From positions 1,054,001-1,118,000 of the forward strand of contig JAYJMM010000071.1 in the NCBI GenBank assembly GCA_037349105.1: a DNA stretch of 64,000 nucleotides, written 5' to 3'. This DNA comes from Limnomonas spitsbergensis (taxonomy: Eukaryota > Chlorophyta > Chlorophyceae > Chlamydomonadales). Position numbers and translations under genes: made by a program. The notes beneath the pieces are model-generated. The model was not told where the DNA came from and did not search any database. It worked only from the letters and a program-made list of their open reading frames with translations. Positions 45,600-57,600 of this stretch are shown here, one piece after another (position 1 is the stretch's first letter; each line of letters opens with the position of its first letter).

Positions 45600-47030
45600 C
45601 GGAGGCCAGCTGGTTGGTTCAGGGGAGGGTTGGTTCTTGTTGGTCGTGGTGCGCGGTGCGAGGAGGCTGGTGCAGGGTAGTTGGGAAACTATCAACTACA
45701 TAGGGAGAGAATGTGTGGAAGTAGGGGGAAGCCTACTACGCTGACGTCAGCTGACGGGGCGGAGATTGATAACCAGATTGAGAACATAGTCGATCACAAA
45801 CCGCACAAGCAGCATAGTCGCAAATATAGTTTGCAAGCAACACAGCCGCCAAGGTAGTCCCGACGAGCGAACAAGAGCGTTGGACGCGAGCGCGCGAGGC
45901 AAAATTGACTGATATGCACCGCTGCTATGCATGCTTGCAGCGGTGCATACCGGTACCGGTGTCAGTCAATTGACCATGCATTGGTGGTTCCAGGCACTTG
46001 CTTACGACAGCGATGCAAGCGAGCTATAAAGGAAATCGTCGGGTGCACACGCCTGCATATCTCACTTCAGCAGACAAGTAAGCGAAAAAATCGAAACGCT
46101 CGGGATGATCGCGCCCCGATGGCTGATAGATTGGCAGCCCCATCAGTCACAACTAGGTTAGATTGGTGCTTACCAATCCAAATAAAGCATGCATATTTGG
46201 TGATGCTTTTTTTGAGCATCAGGAATGGCACGTTTGGCACGTCAGAACTTGCCAGATCAAATACCATGCATCCCAATCCTTGCCCTACTTACCTTACCCT
46301 TGCCATGCAGATTAATGCAGACAACCCTTGCCCTAGCCCAGCCAATCACCAAGTCTGACTATGCTGACATCAGCTTACAACAATGTGGCTAATTGCCTAA
46401 TTAACAGCCATGACAGAGACTGCCCTTGCGCACCTTGCCCCAACCCTTGCCTAACTAGCCCCATATGGGGGCTTGCATGCCTGCCCCCAACCCGTGTCAC
46501 CCATGCATGGTCTTTATATTTCATTCCATCCTCCGGGCAATGGCTGATCTAAAAGAGATTAAAGCGATACTTACATTATTCAATATTCAATAGTACACTA
46601 CTACACTTACCAACACAGTGAGGTTTCCACTCCCCCGACAGGCACCCAAGAGAAGGCAGAGAAGGACAGAGATAATAAAGGTTGGGCGCGCCTTTCCCAT
46701 AGCGCTTTTCTGTCCGGAGCTGGGGGGTAAGTCGACTGAGACAAACAGAGGGAATGGCGGCAATGTTGTATAATCGTTGTGTGCATTATATCAAAACATT
46801 ATGCATGAAGGTGGCTGAGATTGTCTATTTACCAGTGCAGTGGTTCACTCCAAGATATACTTAATATACCGTACTGCTACTTTCAATTGGACGTTCGACT
46901 TTGGGGGTAGCACCATCGATATAAGGGGTCCGCGCGAACCCCAAAGTCGAATCACCACACATTTTCAACCCAAGTGAGGCGTTTCAATGACTCACCGCCA
47001 ACCCTCTGGCTATGACTTTTAAAACAGTTT
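45600..47030. other. Gene-poor region upstream of the glycosyltransferase-like gene
   Basis: Apart from the hairpin, no supported feature. Short open frames exist on both strands but show no domain. Confidence 0.4.
45903..45971. repeat. Long imperfect hairpin
   Basis: AATTGACTGA plus TATGCACCGCTGC (45903-45925) pairs with GCAGCGGTGCATA (45937-45949) and TCAGTCAATT (45962-45971), with an 11-nt loop and a 12-nt one-sided bulge CCGGTACCGGTG, itself palindromic. No coding sequence. Confidence 0.8.
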
Positions 47031-47036
47031 TTCACT

Positions 47037-47327
47037 ATGGAGAATATCGAATTGTTGTGTTTTAAGTTCCCTGATGAGATGACCTCTAAAGGATACGCCC
47101 ATGCTGCTGATTGTTGTTCATTCTGGAAAGAATCAACCCCCAAAGTCACATCACTGGAATGTATTGAAAGCTTTTGCGAACCTCCAAGTGCCCCCCCAGA
47201 ATATTTAAAAGGCCCCAAAACGGACTCCCCAAAGGCATCAAACGCCCAATTGAAAGTATCAGTATGGTACATGGGACTTACACAAGCAAGTTCCGTCCTC
47301 ATCCTGACGCATTTCGGTGACATGTAG
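47037..47327 (+). other. Uncharacterised 96-aa open frame
   Basis: Reads MENIELLCFKFPDEMTSKGY onward. It is overlapped by an equally long frame on the other strand (47323-46952). Neither has a recognisable domain, so coding status is undecided. Confidence 0.15.
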
Positions 47328-47374
47328 ATATCAGTGAATATTTTAAGGATTTGGAGAAATCTTGTTTTGATTAC

Positions 47375-47530
47375 ACCTCCACTTTCGAGGCTCTCTCAAA
47401 GTCCAGTTTCATACAATCTTTTTTTCTATAAAATAATAATAAATTATAAGATGAAAAGATAAGGTTACCTCTTTTTTTTTTATAAACTTTCCTCCACTTT
47501 CGAGGCTCTCTCAAAGTCCAGTTTCATTGC
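47375..47530 (+). repeat. Direct repeat, 36 bp
   Basis: CTCCACTTTCGAGGCTCTCTCAAAGTCCAGTTTCAT-type block occurs at about 47378-47413 and again at about 47490-47526. Confidence 0.85.
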
Positions 47531-48059
47531 GGTCAAGCCGAGGCGGAGCCTCGATGGGGGGGGGCGGGGGGCGCCCGAGCCCCCCGAAGCTCAGAAACAG
47601 TCTCTTATGAAACTTAGGAATTCTTCATTGGAATCGCGTTGTTTTCACAATTCATGTCACATCAATGTTGGGACAGAGGGTCAATTATTCAGCCGTCTCA
47701 TGATGTCAATTATTCAACTGCCGAGATTCTCGAGCCAATCCCGCCGCGATTCGCCAACGTCAAAGTAAGAATCTTGGAAAGTGTTGGTGCTTGACCCCTT
47801 AGCAGATTTCCAAACGCCATCACTGTGACCCCTGGCAACTCTTTCCGCCATTTTTTAACTAGGTGAGGTAGGTGACATTTCTGACTGGAAGTGGTAGCGC
47901 GCCTAAAACCCATGTTTCATCGCGATCCCTAACCTCTAAACAATCTTGTTTGATCGCGAATCGCGATATAATGCAGCTTAAAAGATTCACTGGTAGATAT
48001 ACCATATACGGTATGCAATGTACTCCGCATGGGCCTTAATTTAGCATTACCGCGATGAA

Positions 48060-48460
48060 GTCAACGCCCATGAGGAGGAAGCTGCCACGCTCGGCGGCGC
48101 CATCATCTTTTGTGCTAGCTTGCTTCATGCAGTGGCCACGAGAATTGTTTTCACGGCGATGATTGTGTTCACGCTCATGAAGGACTTGCTCAACCCCTTC
48201 ATTTTCTACATTTCCCCCAAGCGTCGTCCTAAGAATCAGGAAGGCCTACCTTATACACCATCACAAGCTGCGGTTGATGCTTGGGAAAATGAAAGGGTTC
48301 AACATCACATGCGGCTTGCGTTGGTGTATCAAGAAGGCCTTCCTGATTCTTAGGACGACGCTTGGGGAAAATGAAGGGGTTAAGCAGGTCCTTCACGAGC
48401 ATGAACACGATCGTCGCCGTGAAAGTAGTTCTCGTGGCCACCGCATAGAGCAAGCTTGCG
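48060..48460. repeat. Inverted duplication carrying the same coding fragment on both arms
   Basis: Left arm (about 48115-48270, plus) and right arm (about 48310-48460, minus) are inverted copies with substitutions and a small indel. Both encode a hydrophobic fragment: plus LLHAVATRIVFTAMIVFTLM then KDLLNPFIF; minus LLYAVATRTTFTATIVFMLV then KDLLNPFIF, followed by PKRRPKNQEG. The plus frame is open upstream from about 48056 (AATLGGAIIFCAS). It looks like one or two membrane segments of an unknown protein. Confidence 0.75.
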
Positions 48461-48719
48461 TACAAGTTGATGGCGCTACCGGCCCATGCATGATAAATAT
48501 ATAAACACCGAGTGGCATGTACTACGATCGATCTCAATAACAACCATTATTAGTTAAAGACGTTGCACCTCTAGGCAAGGCTGAAGTGAAGCTCGACCAA
48601 GTCGACAAACAAAAAGACAGCTAGGAAAGTTGAGGGAACAGGCACTAGAGAAAACAAATGATAGCAAGTGCACCCACCAAACAAGAAGAACACAAAGTTC
48701 GGGCAACCCGTACCCCCTG

Positions 48720-48930
48720 CCCATAAATAGACTATCCTTCAAAAAGGTGAACAACAAGTTTCACAAAAATGAGGGCCTCCCATGTCATGTCTGGTTGGGA
48801 GGTAAAAGGAAAGGAAGTAAAGGCTAGAGGAAAGACAGAGAGGCGCACAAAGGGCAAAGTAAAACACCCCTCCAGAAAACGGATAGGCATACCAAAGGAT
48901 CCCTACATCCGAGGCTCTGAAAGCAAAGCA
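48720..48930 (+). repeat. Dispersed repeat C, copy 1
   Basis: About 210 bases recurring in the same orientation at 49850-50062, including TTCACAAAAATGAGGGCCTC, CTGGTTGGGAGG and GAGGCTCTGAAAGCAAAGC. Confidence 0.85.
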
Positions 48931-49849
48931 AATGTCGCGCCTCTAAACCGTAAACGGGACAAAGGGGGAGAAATAAAGGCCCTAGAGAGGCCGTAACTAC
49001 TCACAACTAGAGGAAAGGGCCTTAGAGAGGCCAAGCCACTCACAACTGATGCTGTCCGTACCTCACTTGTACGGTAGCAACGAGATGTACTGTATTGCAG
49101 ATAAACATAATCAGGGGAAGCTAGAGGGCTTTTGAGGTGGCTGGGAAGCCAACCGCCTGGACAACCGGGTAAGGGAGGCGCGGAGGGGTTCTCTCTAGCA
49201 GGTTTCCCCTTCCTTAACTTCACTCGCCCCCCCCTGCATTAAGGGGCACTGTAATATGTACACAAATTACTTCACAAATATGTTTGTTCGAATTGCCATG
49301 ATAAGAAAAGCCTCACGATAGCCCCAAGGGCACGCGTCCGGCAAGGGAATGCGCGCCCCCTAAGACTACTGGTAAGAACCTTACTCGGGACACTTTTCCT
49401 AGAAAGGAAGCATCTAAAGCATCTACCTGAAGGCGCACAAGAGACCCTGAGAAATCTGTAAGGGCGTAGGATCTGTTCACAAGGTGAATGAAAGCACCAA
49501 GGGGGGAAACACATAACTAGTCCATGCGCCTTGATAGGCGGGAATCAAAAAAATGATGCTTGGCCCACGACCGCGGAGGGCCCGTGGCCACTACAGCAAA
49601 AAATGCGCTGGTAGTACTCATGTTGCCACGCGCTAGGGTAAAGAGATGAGAAAAGAAGGCCAACCGGCCATCAGGTAATGTAATATACTCTGTTGACTGG
49701 CATCTGACCTCTGAAAAATGAAACTTCTGAGACTTCTAAGACAAAAACTTTGCACTTTTTGAAGCTGGAATTTGAACCACGGAAAACATGAACTTCTGAA
49801 CTCAGGAACTGGAAACTGAACACAGAGACATGAGGCTGGACTCCCTGCC

Positions 49850-50062
49850 CCCAAAGAGACTAGCATTCAAAAAGGTAAACTACAGATTTCACAAAATGAG
49901 GGCCTCCCATGTCCTATCTGGTTGGGAGGAAGAAGGAAAGGAAGTAAGGCTAGAGGAAAGACAGAAAAGCGCACAAAGGGCAAAGAAAAACACCCCTCCA
50001 CATGAACGGGCTGGTAGACCCAAGGATCCCTACCTCTGAGGCTCTGAAAGCAAAGCAAAGCA
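49850..50062 (+). repeat. Dispersed repeat C, copy 2
   Basis: Direct relative of 48720-48930 with scattered substitutions and small indels. Flanking sequence does not match. Confidence 0.85.
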
Positions 50063-50064
50063 AG

Positions 50065-51135
50065 AGAGACAAGAAGTGATGACGTGTGAGCGGTTACGAT
50101 GCTCGAATTTGGAACAAATGAATGGCGCAACGAGTTTGCTTGTTGGGGATATGTTGGTTATTTAGATTATGTGTCAAGGTTGTTTTAAGTGAACTTTAAA
50201 GACATGATGTTTGTCGAACATGTTGAGAGGTTGTTTGCATAGTAATGTGTGGACACGAACAAGTATGAAGATGTTGCGGCCCGCACTCGCATGCATGGTT
50301 AGGTTAATGATACAAGAGTTTTCTATCACCTAAATAAGCTTCTCGCTTCAACCGAGTGTTTTTGAGTTCATGATATAGCATGGCGTTTTTCGTTTATCAT
50401 CCACTTTAGTTATCCCATCGTAGTTTCTCAAATTTCTGAGTCGTTTACCCCCGGTACCCCCGGATAAGTACCGTCACCCCTCTAGAACTACCCCTAGCAT
50501 GGGGTACATGGGGGAAAGCAAAACTATGGATGTTGGTTGTGGCAACAACCCGGGTAGGGCACAACCACAACACATTCCTCTCATACCGTATTATACGTAC
50601 TGTGTCCCACAACGTTGTCTTAATCGGGTGATAACGACAAGACTGACCCGGCGGCCAATCATTCATGGAGAAACAACTCGACAACAAGCGGGAAGATAGA
50701 GACGGCTATAAGACAGAGGACATGACCACGCATATGAACCATTTATGTCACCTTTCACGTTGCCCTTCGCCAAAGCCATGTGCCTAAGGGCTGCGCCAAA
50801 CCTGGACTTTGCATTGTAGTACCTGGGAAATCTGGGGGGTCGCTGCTAGGTCAATGACGTCACACCTCTAGGCCCTGCTAAACAACAAAGCCTCGGCCGC
50901 GTGGGTGCCCAAATCTTCCATTGCGAAAAAATGACTCAATGTAAGAGGAAGAGGGAAGAAAGAGTGGAACACAAAGGAGAAAGACCGCCCCCCCCAAATG
51001 AAAGGGATTCCGAAGAATTTCCGATACCTCTCGAGTCTAGCCTTCAACAAAAGAAAAAATGCAGAGAGGAGGGAAAGCAAGAGAGAAACAAAAGGGATGG
51101 TCGATGACATGCGTGAAATTCAAAGGTGAGGTGGT
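50065..51135. other. Intergenic, no gene seen
   Basis: Short frames at 50445-50699 on both strands (Arg/Thr-rich) have no recognisable domain. Poly-C and GGTACC-rich spots occur near 50445. Confidence 0.35.
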
Positions 51136-51139
51136 CAAA

Positions 51140-51750
51140 GTGGCCAGTGTGGTGAAGGTGGTGATACATCCATGCTTGAGCCTTGTTGGGGCAAAGCATG
51201 TTCGAGGTGGTTGAAGTGGTTGAAGTGGCGCAAGAGTTTTAAATGGTGAAGGTGTTGATGGGCCCACGCTAGAGCTTGGCTTTGGCGAAGGATGAGAGGC
51301 GATTAAAGTGTTTGAAGTGGTGAAGGTGGTGATGGGCCCACACTTGAGCCTGGCTGCGGCGAAGCAGGATCGAGGTGGTTTAAGTGTTTGAAGTGGTGAA
51401 GGTGGTGATGGGCCCACGCTTGAGCCTGGCTGCGGCGAAGCAGGATCGAGGTGGTTTAAGTGTTTGAAGTGGTGAAGGTGGTGATGGGCCCACGCTTGAG
51501 CCTGGCTGCGGCGAAGCAGGATCGAGGTGGTTTAAGTGTTTGAAGTGGTGAAGGTGGTGATGGGCCCACGCTTGAGCCTGGCTGCGGCGAAGCAGGATCG
51601 AGGTGGTTTAAGTGTTTGAAGTGGTGAAGGTGGTGATGGGCCCACGCTTGAGCCTGGCTGCAGCAAAGCAGGAGAGGTGGTTAAAGTGTTTGAAGTGGTT
51701 AAGGTTGTGATGGGCCCCGGATTGAGCCTAGCTGCGGATAAGCAGGAGAG
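51140..51750 (-). repeat. 80-bp array of orphan exon 2 acceptor junctions
   Basis: About seven units; on the minus strand each reads CTTCGCCGCAG|CCAGGCTCAA then GCGTGGGCCCATCACCACC. This is the acceptor and first bases of exon 2 of the glycosyltransferase-like gene (true site 44043), but no exon 2 follows here. Four units are virtually identical, so the expansion is recent. Confidence 0.9.
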
Positions 51751-51789
51751 GTGGTTGAAATGGTTGAAGTGGTTGGTTAAAAATATATA

Positions 51790-52395
51790 ACATAAGGGGG
51801 GGGGGGCAAATCAAATATACAAATGCAGGCTGGTAGGTTGTCTTAGGTCGGCGATGTCTCCATCTTCAGTTGCCCATGCAATCGGCCAATGGCCCCATGA
51901 CCCCATGCTCGCATGCCCGGAAGATGTTTTTTCTTCACTCACATTGCCTTGCTTAGCCAGTAATAAGCGCCTCCCATGCTCTTTCTGGCTCAGCATGCAG
52001 TGCAGAGCTGCATGCTAAGAAATACGAACACTTCCTACCCTTGCGCGAAATTGCGTATCCGCCCAACACGACGACCAGCGGCGTCGCCTTGGACATGTTC
52101 GGGATGCATGCGAACATGGGGCCGAGGCAGCTCTCCAACGTCGAAGGGGTTGCCGGGGGACGGCGAGGTGATGACGAGGATGGTCATCCGCGCCGCCACG
52201 GCGTCGCGCTGCTCAGAGGCGTCAAGGGGATCCATGCCGCACGTGCGGGTGCCGGGTGGGCAAGAGTATGCGAGAGAGAGATCAGATGGCAGCTGGGCGT
52301 GAGGTCCTTCGGCATGTTGCTGTTGCTGTTGTTGTTGGTGTTGCTTAGATCCGAGCTCGATGGATGGATCTCAAGTGCGGAGACCAGCTGGATGG
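51790..52395 (-). pseudogene. Frameshifted partial duplicate of the glycosyltransferase-like exon 1
   Basis: Starts at an ATG (52235) and reads MDPLDASEQRDAVAARMTIL then VITSPSPGNP as in the functional copy. Then a 5-nt net deletion (near 52135-52140, against 45360-45370) shifts the frame. The continuation (LGPMFACIPNMSKATPLVVV) is found in another frame. Downstream exons 2-7 are absent. It has the same upstream GATCCGAGCTCGATGGATGG sequence as the intact gene. Confidence 0.85.
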
Positions 52396-52645
52396 CAGGC
52401 TGGTTGGTCCTTGTTGGTGGGGGCGCGCCGCGCTGTGCGAAAAGATAGGTGCAGCCAGGGAGAATGGATCGAGCGTTTAGTCGGTTAAGGCGGTTTAGCC
52501 CCAGTAATACAACGTGGGCGGTGGAGGGCGGAGGTAAGCAGCAAATAGGCTACATATCGCCCTCCTTCCACCCATGCAGCGACAGCCTACCTCTAGGGTA
52601 CAAGCTCGAGAAGTAACACGCCCGTGCGCAAGGGCGCCGCGGAAG

Positions 52646-54590
52646 ATGAGTATCCCGAAGCTGGTCGCGTTCGATTTGGATGCGGTGAGGCTCGATAACT
52701 ACAGGAACTGCTTGTTTTACAAATGTGACAAGCAAAGACTGTCATAACTAATGAAGTGCACGCCACGAGCGACGCCCGTCATGCGTGTTAAAACCCCAAA
52801 ACGGGCATCTAACGTACCGGTATAACATCGCTGTGATGAAGAACGTGCTTCATCCCATGAAGCATACAATCTCGAAAAAACATTGCTCCTTTAAATTGTG
52901 TGACCTGACATCATGACATGGCTGTCAAGGCGGCATCCGATGGTATAATGTGCTGACGCCTCTCACTCATGGACTGACGTGCACTGCCTGCTGCCTTCCT
53001 CCCCTTCTCTTGCTCCTGATGCCACCTCCGGCTTCCACCCTTCTTCCCCCCAGACATTATGGGTACCAGAAATGTGAGTAACGGTATCTGCCAGGACATG
53101 GGATGCTACGCATGGGATGTTGCATGGGATGCCAGCTCATGGAGTATCGCATGGGGAAGGAATGGGGACCACTGAGCGAATCCGCTAGCGCATGGGATGG
53201 CCTACATGGGAAGGTGCATGGGGATCAAACAAGTCACTCAGATGGTACATGGGGCGGTCCTCTGGGGTGGTGCATGGGATGGTGCGCACGGGGTGGTCAG
53301 TGGTACATGGGGCTTTCTTTCAGCGCGTATAGTATCGCATGGGTAGGCACCCTTAGGGCGGTGCACATGGGGAGATCAGTGGTGCATGGGGCTTTCTTTC
53401 AGCGCATGTGGCATGGCATGGGTCGGTAACCCTGGGGTGTTGCATGGGGTGGCACATGGGGCCATCTTTGAGCCCAAGGAATATTGCAGATAGACCACAA
53501 GGCACATGCATTACTGCAACACATGACGTGCATGGGATTGGGAATGGGGCTCTTATAGATTCTCTCCAATGCTGCATGGGCGAGCTGCATGCATGGAGCG
53601 TTGAATCGGTATGCTGCACGCATGGCGCATGGAATGGCTGCAAACAGGGAAACGCACCTACAGTACACATCAGTGTTTGGGAGGGGCTTTCCCAAGGTTG
53701 TCTCCTAAAAATAATAATCTCATGAAACCCAAGGATGTAAGCAAGGCCGAAAAACTTGAGCTGCCTTCCTGTGTTCACGGACAGCATGATATTAGGGACT
53801 GCAACACGCTCTGGACATGTTTATTTTTGAACAGTGCTTAATACATTGTTTCTCCTGATTGGTCTCGGGGGGAGGCACAGCTGCGGTGAAGTGTGATAGT
53901 GCCACATGGCCACGTGGCTGTGCTGCATGGAGCAGCCGCACGGTCTCGCATGGTGGCTTACGGTGGGCTTGCATGGGTGCATGGCGTGGTGTGCATGGTG
54001 CATGGATCACATCTGGCATGTGCTTTCTCTGTGCACCCACTCTGCAGGTACGGGTTGTGGCAAGCCCTCAAACCTTCACACTTAAACCTTAAGACCAAAC
54101 CTGCTCCACAGGCCTCAGATGGGTTGAACCTTGGACATTGAACCCTAAAGCATAATCCTACACATGAAGCCCTTAACCCTGAACCCTGGACACATTACCC
54201 TGCACCCCGAACCCTCAACCCGCTCTGCAGGTATGAGTTGCGTCGGGGCGCGCCCTTCAGGCGGGACGCAGCGGGTCGGGTCTTCGATGCCTCAGGTGTG
54301 TGTGACCTGACGATACCCTCCCTTTTGATGAAGAAACGGCGGGGACCCTGAGGGTCAGGTCTTCGACGCCTCAGGTATGAGTGACCTGATTAGGCAATGC
54401 CTTCTGATGGTGCCCTGCTTCTCGATGAGGCAGCCTCTCTTGATAAGGTGTCGGAGGGTCGAGTCTTCGACGCCTCAGGTATGTGTGGCCTGATCTGGCA
54501 ATGCCTTTTGTTGGTGCCCTCCTCCTCGATGAGGCAACCTCTCCTGATGAGGCAACGGAGGGTCCCGGAGGGTCGGGTCGTTGACTCCTC

Positions 54591-54631
<41 letters not shown>

Positions 54632-57600
54632 ACCTGATCAGGCATGCCTTTCTGACGTGGCAGCCCTAGGGATAGAGGGATCTGTCCGGCAGGGTGTTCA
54701 AAGAAGGACTTGCAGGGGGGGCCTAGAATTCAAGCAGTGCACAGAGGTCCGAATCTGTCTTGTCGTAGGCTAATGTGCAAAAGGGATAGATTCACCCTCT
54801 TCTGATAGGTGTCATGGGGAGGAGGGGCTCGCTTGCAGTGTGTTGAAATAGGGACGTGATGGGAGGGATGGCGGTCGTGTGTCCACAGTTTGGATACGAT
54901 GATGCCTTAGTGTAAAATCTCTGCTTGGGGTACCCCCACCCTCCCTGATAGGATTTCCATTGGGTCCCCCCTTTGCAATTAAAAAACAATGGGATTTGCT
55001 TATACTTATTTAAATAAAGATGGAGCTAATACAGCTGCACTTTGTTAGAAGCTCTGGTTAGAAGTGCGCCTCGGGTGCACCAAGAGTTCAATTGGGGTCC
55101 CAGGATGGTAAGTGCGGAACGCACTCACCGTCCGGGACCCCAATTTAATTCGCGGTGTTACAAAACTTGCACCTAACACTTCGAGCAATGGCCAACGACA
55201 GGCAGGGCTTGATGCAGCCAGCCCTGTTGCTTTGGCTGCCAGGGTGTAGCTTAAGTGAAGCTCAAGTGCAGCTGAACGTGCAGCTGAAATGTGTCTGAAG
55301 TTCAGCTGAAGTGTTGCCGACGTGCTGCTTAGGTGTAGCTGAAGCGCTGCTGAAGTGTAGCCGAAGATATTTTCATTCAACAGCCACTCCCCCTTGCCGC
55401 CTTCTATTTATGCCAGGTACGCGCATCATCCTCATGGGAGCCAGCGCCCGAGTCCTCAACCTGATTGCAACCGACCCTGATTGGAGAGAAACAAAGGTCC
55501 GTCCAGGGTAGTTGAACCCCGCCTACACCTGGGATGACAAAAAGGGTATGGGTTTACATCCAACTTTGACTGGTGAGGTCCAGGGCAGTTAAACCCTGCC
55601 CAGACCTTGGATGACATTACCATAAAACGGTATAGGGTCCGCGCACCCTGATTCGGAATAATTATATCAAATTCATGGCGCAGCAAAAAGTACCTTACTC
55701 CGCGCACGCGCAGTTTTTTTTTTTAATAGTCGTTTGCTATATCGCGCAGTCGGTCTGAAACAATTAATTAAACACCGCGCAGCGCTTTCTGTCTGTCGTA
55801 AAATCAACTCCGCGCGGCTCTTGCAGGCACTACGTATCGTCAACTGAATCAAAACCTAGTTTGATGCCTGACAGAACAGTACACGGTCAATAATCAGTGA
55901 TTGGATGTCAAATCAATCAGTCGCGCGCTAGCGCGCGACTTTTTGGATGGTACGTACAGAAAAACTACTCCGCGCACCCCCAACATTTGTTTGGGTCCGT
56001 GACTGACCGGCCGCGCACACTTTTTGCTAATGCTTTTTCTATCGCGCAGTTTTTTGTTGTGCAGGGTTTGTGAAATGCAGGGTTTTCGAAATGCAGGGTT
56101 TGTGAAATGCAGGGTTTTCGAAATGTAGGGTTTGTGAAATGCAGTTTTTTGAAATGCAGTTTTTTGAAATGCAGGGTTTGTGAAATGCAGGGTTTGTGAA
56201 ATGCAGAATTTGCGAAATGCAGGGTTTTCGAGATGCAGTTTTTTGAAATGCAGGGTTTGTGAAATGCAGTTTTTTGAAATGCAGGGTTTTTGAAATGCAG
56301 GGTTTGTGAAATACAGTTTTTTGAAATGCAGGCTTTTTGAAATGCAGGGTTTGTGAAATGCAGGGTTTTCGAAATGCAGTTTTTTGAAATGCAGGGTTTG
56401 TGAAATGCAGTTTTTTGAAATGCAGGGTTTTTGAAATGCAGGGTTTGTGAAATGCAGGGTTTGTGAAATACAGTTTTTTGAAATGCAGGCTTTTTGAAAT
56501 GCAGGGTTTGTGAAATGCAGGGTTTTCGAAAGGCAGTTTTTTGAAATGCAGGGTTTGTGAAATGCAGTTTTTGAAATGCAGTTTTTTGAAATGCAGGGTT
56601 TGTGAAATGCAGGGTTTTCGAAATGCAGTTTTTTGAAATGCAGGGTTTGTGAAATGCAGAATTTGCGAAATGCAGGGTTTTCGAAATGCAGTTTTTTGAA
56701 ATGCAGGGTTTGTGAAATGCAGTTTTTTGAAATGCAGGGTTTTTGAAATGCAGGGTTTGTGAAATGCAGGGTTTGTGAAATACAGTTTTTTGAAATGCAG
56801 GCTTTTTGAAATGCAGGGTTTGTGAAATGCAGGGTTTTCGAAATGCAGTTTTTTGAAATGCAGGGTTTGTGAAATACAGTTTTTTGAAATGCAGGCTTTT
56901 TGAAATGCAGGGTTTGTGAAATGCAGGGTTTTCGAAAGGCAGTTTTTTGAAATGCAGGGTTTGTGAAATGCAGGGTTTTCGAAATGCAGTTTTTTGAAAT
57001 GCAGGGTTTGTGAAATGCAGGGTTTTCATAATGCAATGTTTTTGGAATGCGGGGTTTTGAAATGCAGGGTTTGTGAAATGCAGGGTTTTCATAATGCAAT
57101 GTTTTTGGAATGCGGGGTTTTGAAATGCAGGGTTTTCGAAATGCAGGTTTATTGAAGCCCGCCAATGGCCCGTTTAGTGCACCAAACTAAAATATAATAC
57201 ATGTTTGTAGCCCCCCTGCCCCACCCTGACTGGAGAGAAACAAAGGTCGTTCTTGAGCATTTGAGGCCCGCCTAGCTTTTTTGGAATCAAATAATAGTAT
57301 GTTACCTTTCGAAATCCTGGCTGGAGATAAATCAGGTTTGGTCCTCCTGGGCATTTGAGACCCGCCTGGCCCTTGCATAGATAGAGCATCGAAGGCCCTA
57401 CAACCGACCGTAACTGGAAAAATGATGCTGAAATCGGTCAAGAGCAAGCATTCGACTTAAAAATAAAAACCTCTGGATGCCCGACTGAAAAACGAAATAA
57501 TTCCTTAGAGGATTGACACTTCGTTTTTGTTTTCCTTCATTTATCCCTCGATTCTCCGAAACAGCATTCATACAGTGGGAAGGCAAAGCTCAGCAACATT

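Noticed and set aside
55894..57165. 423-aa and 375-aa repetitive frames on the minus strand
   Set aside because: Product of the 16-18-bp GAAATGCAGGGTTT array.
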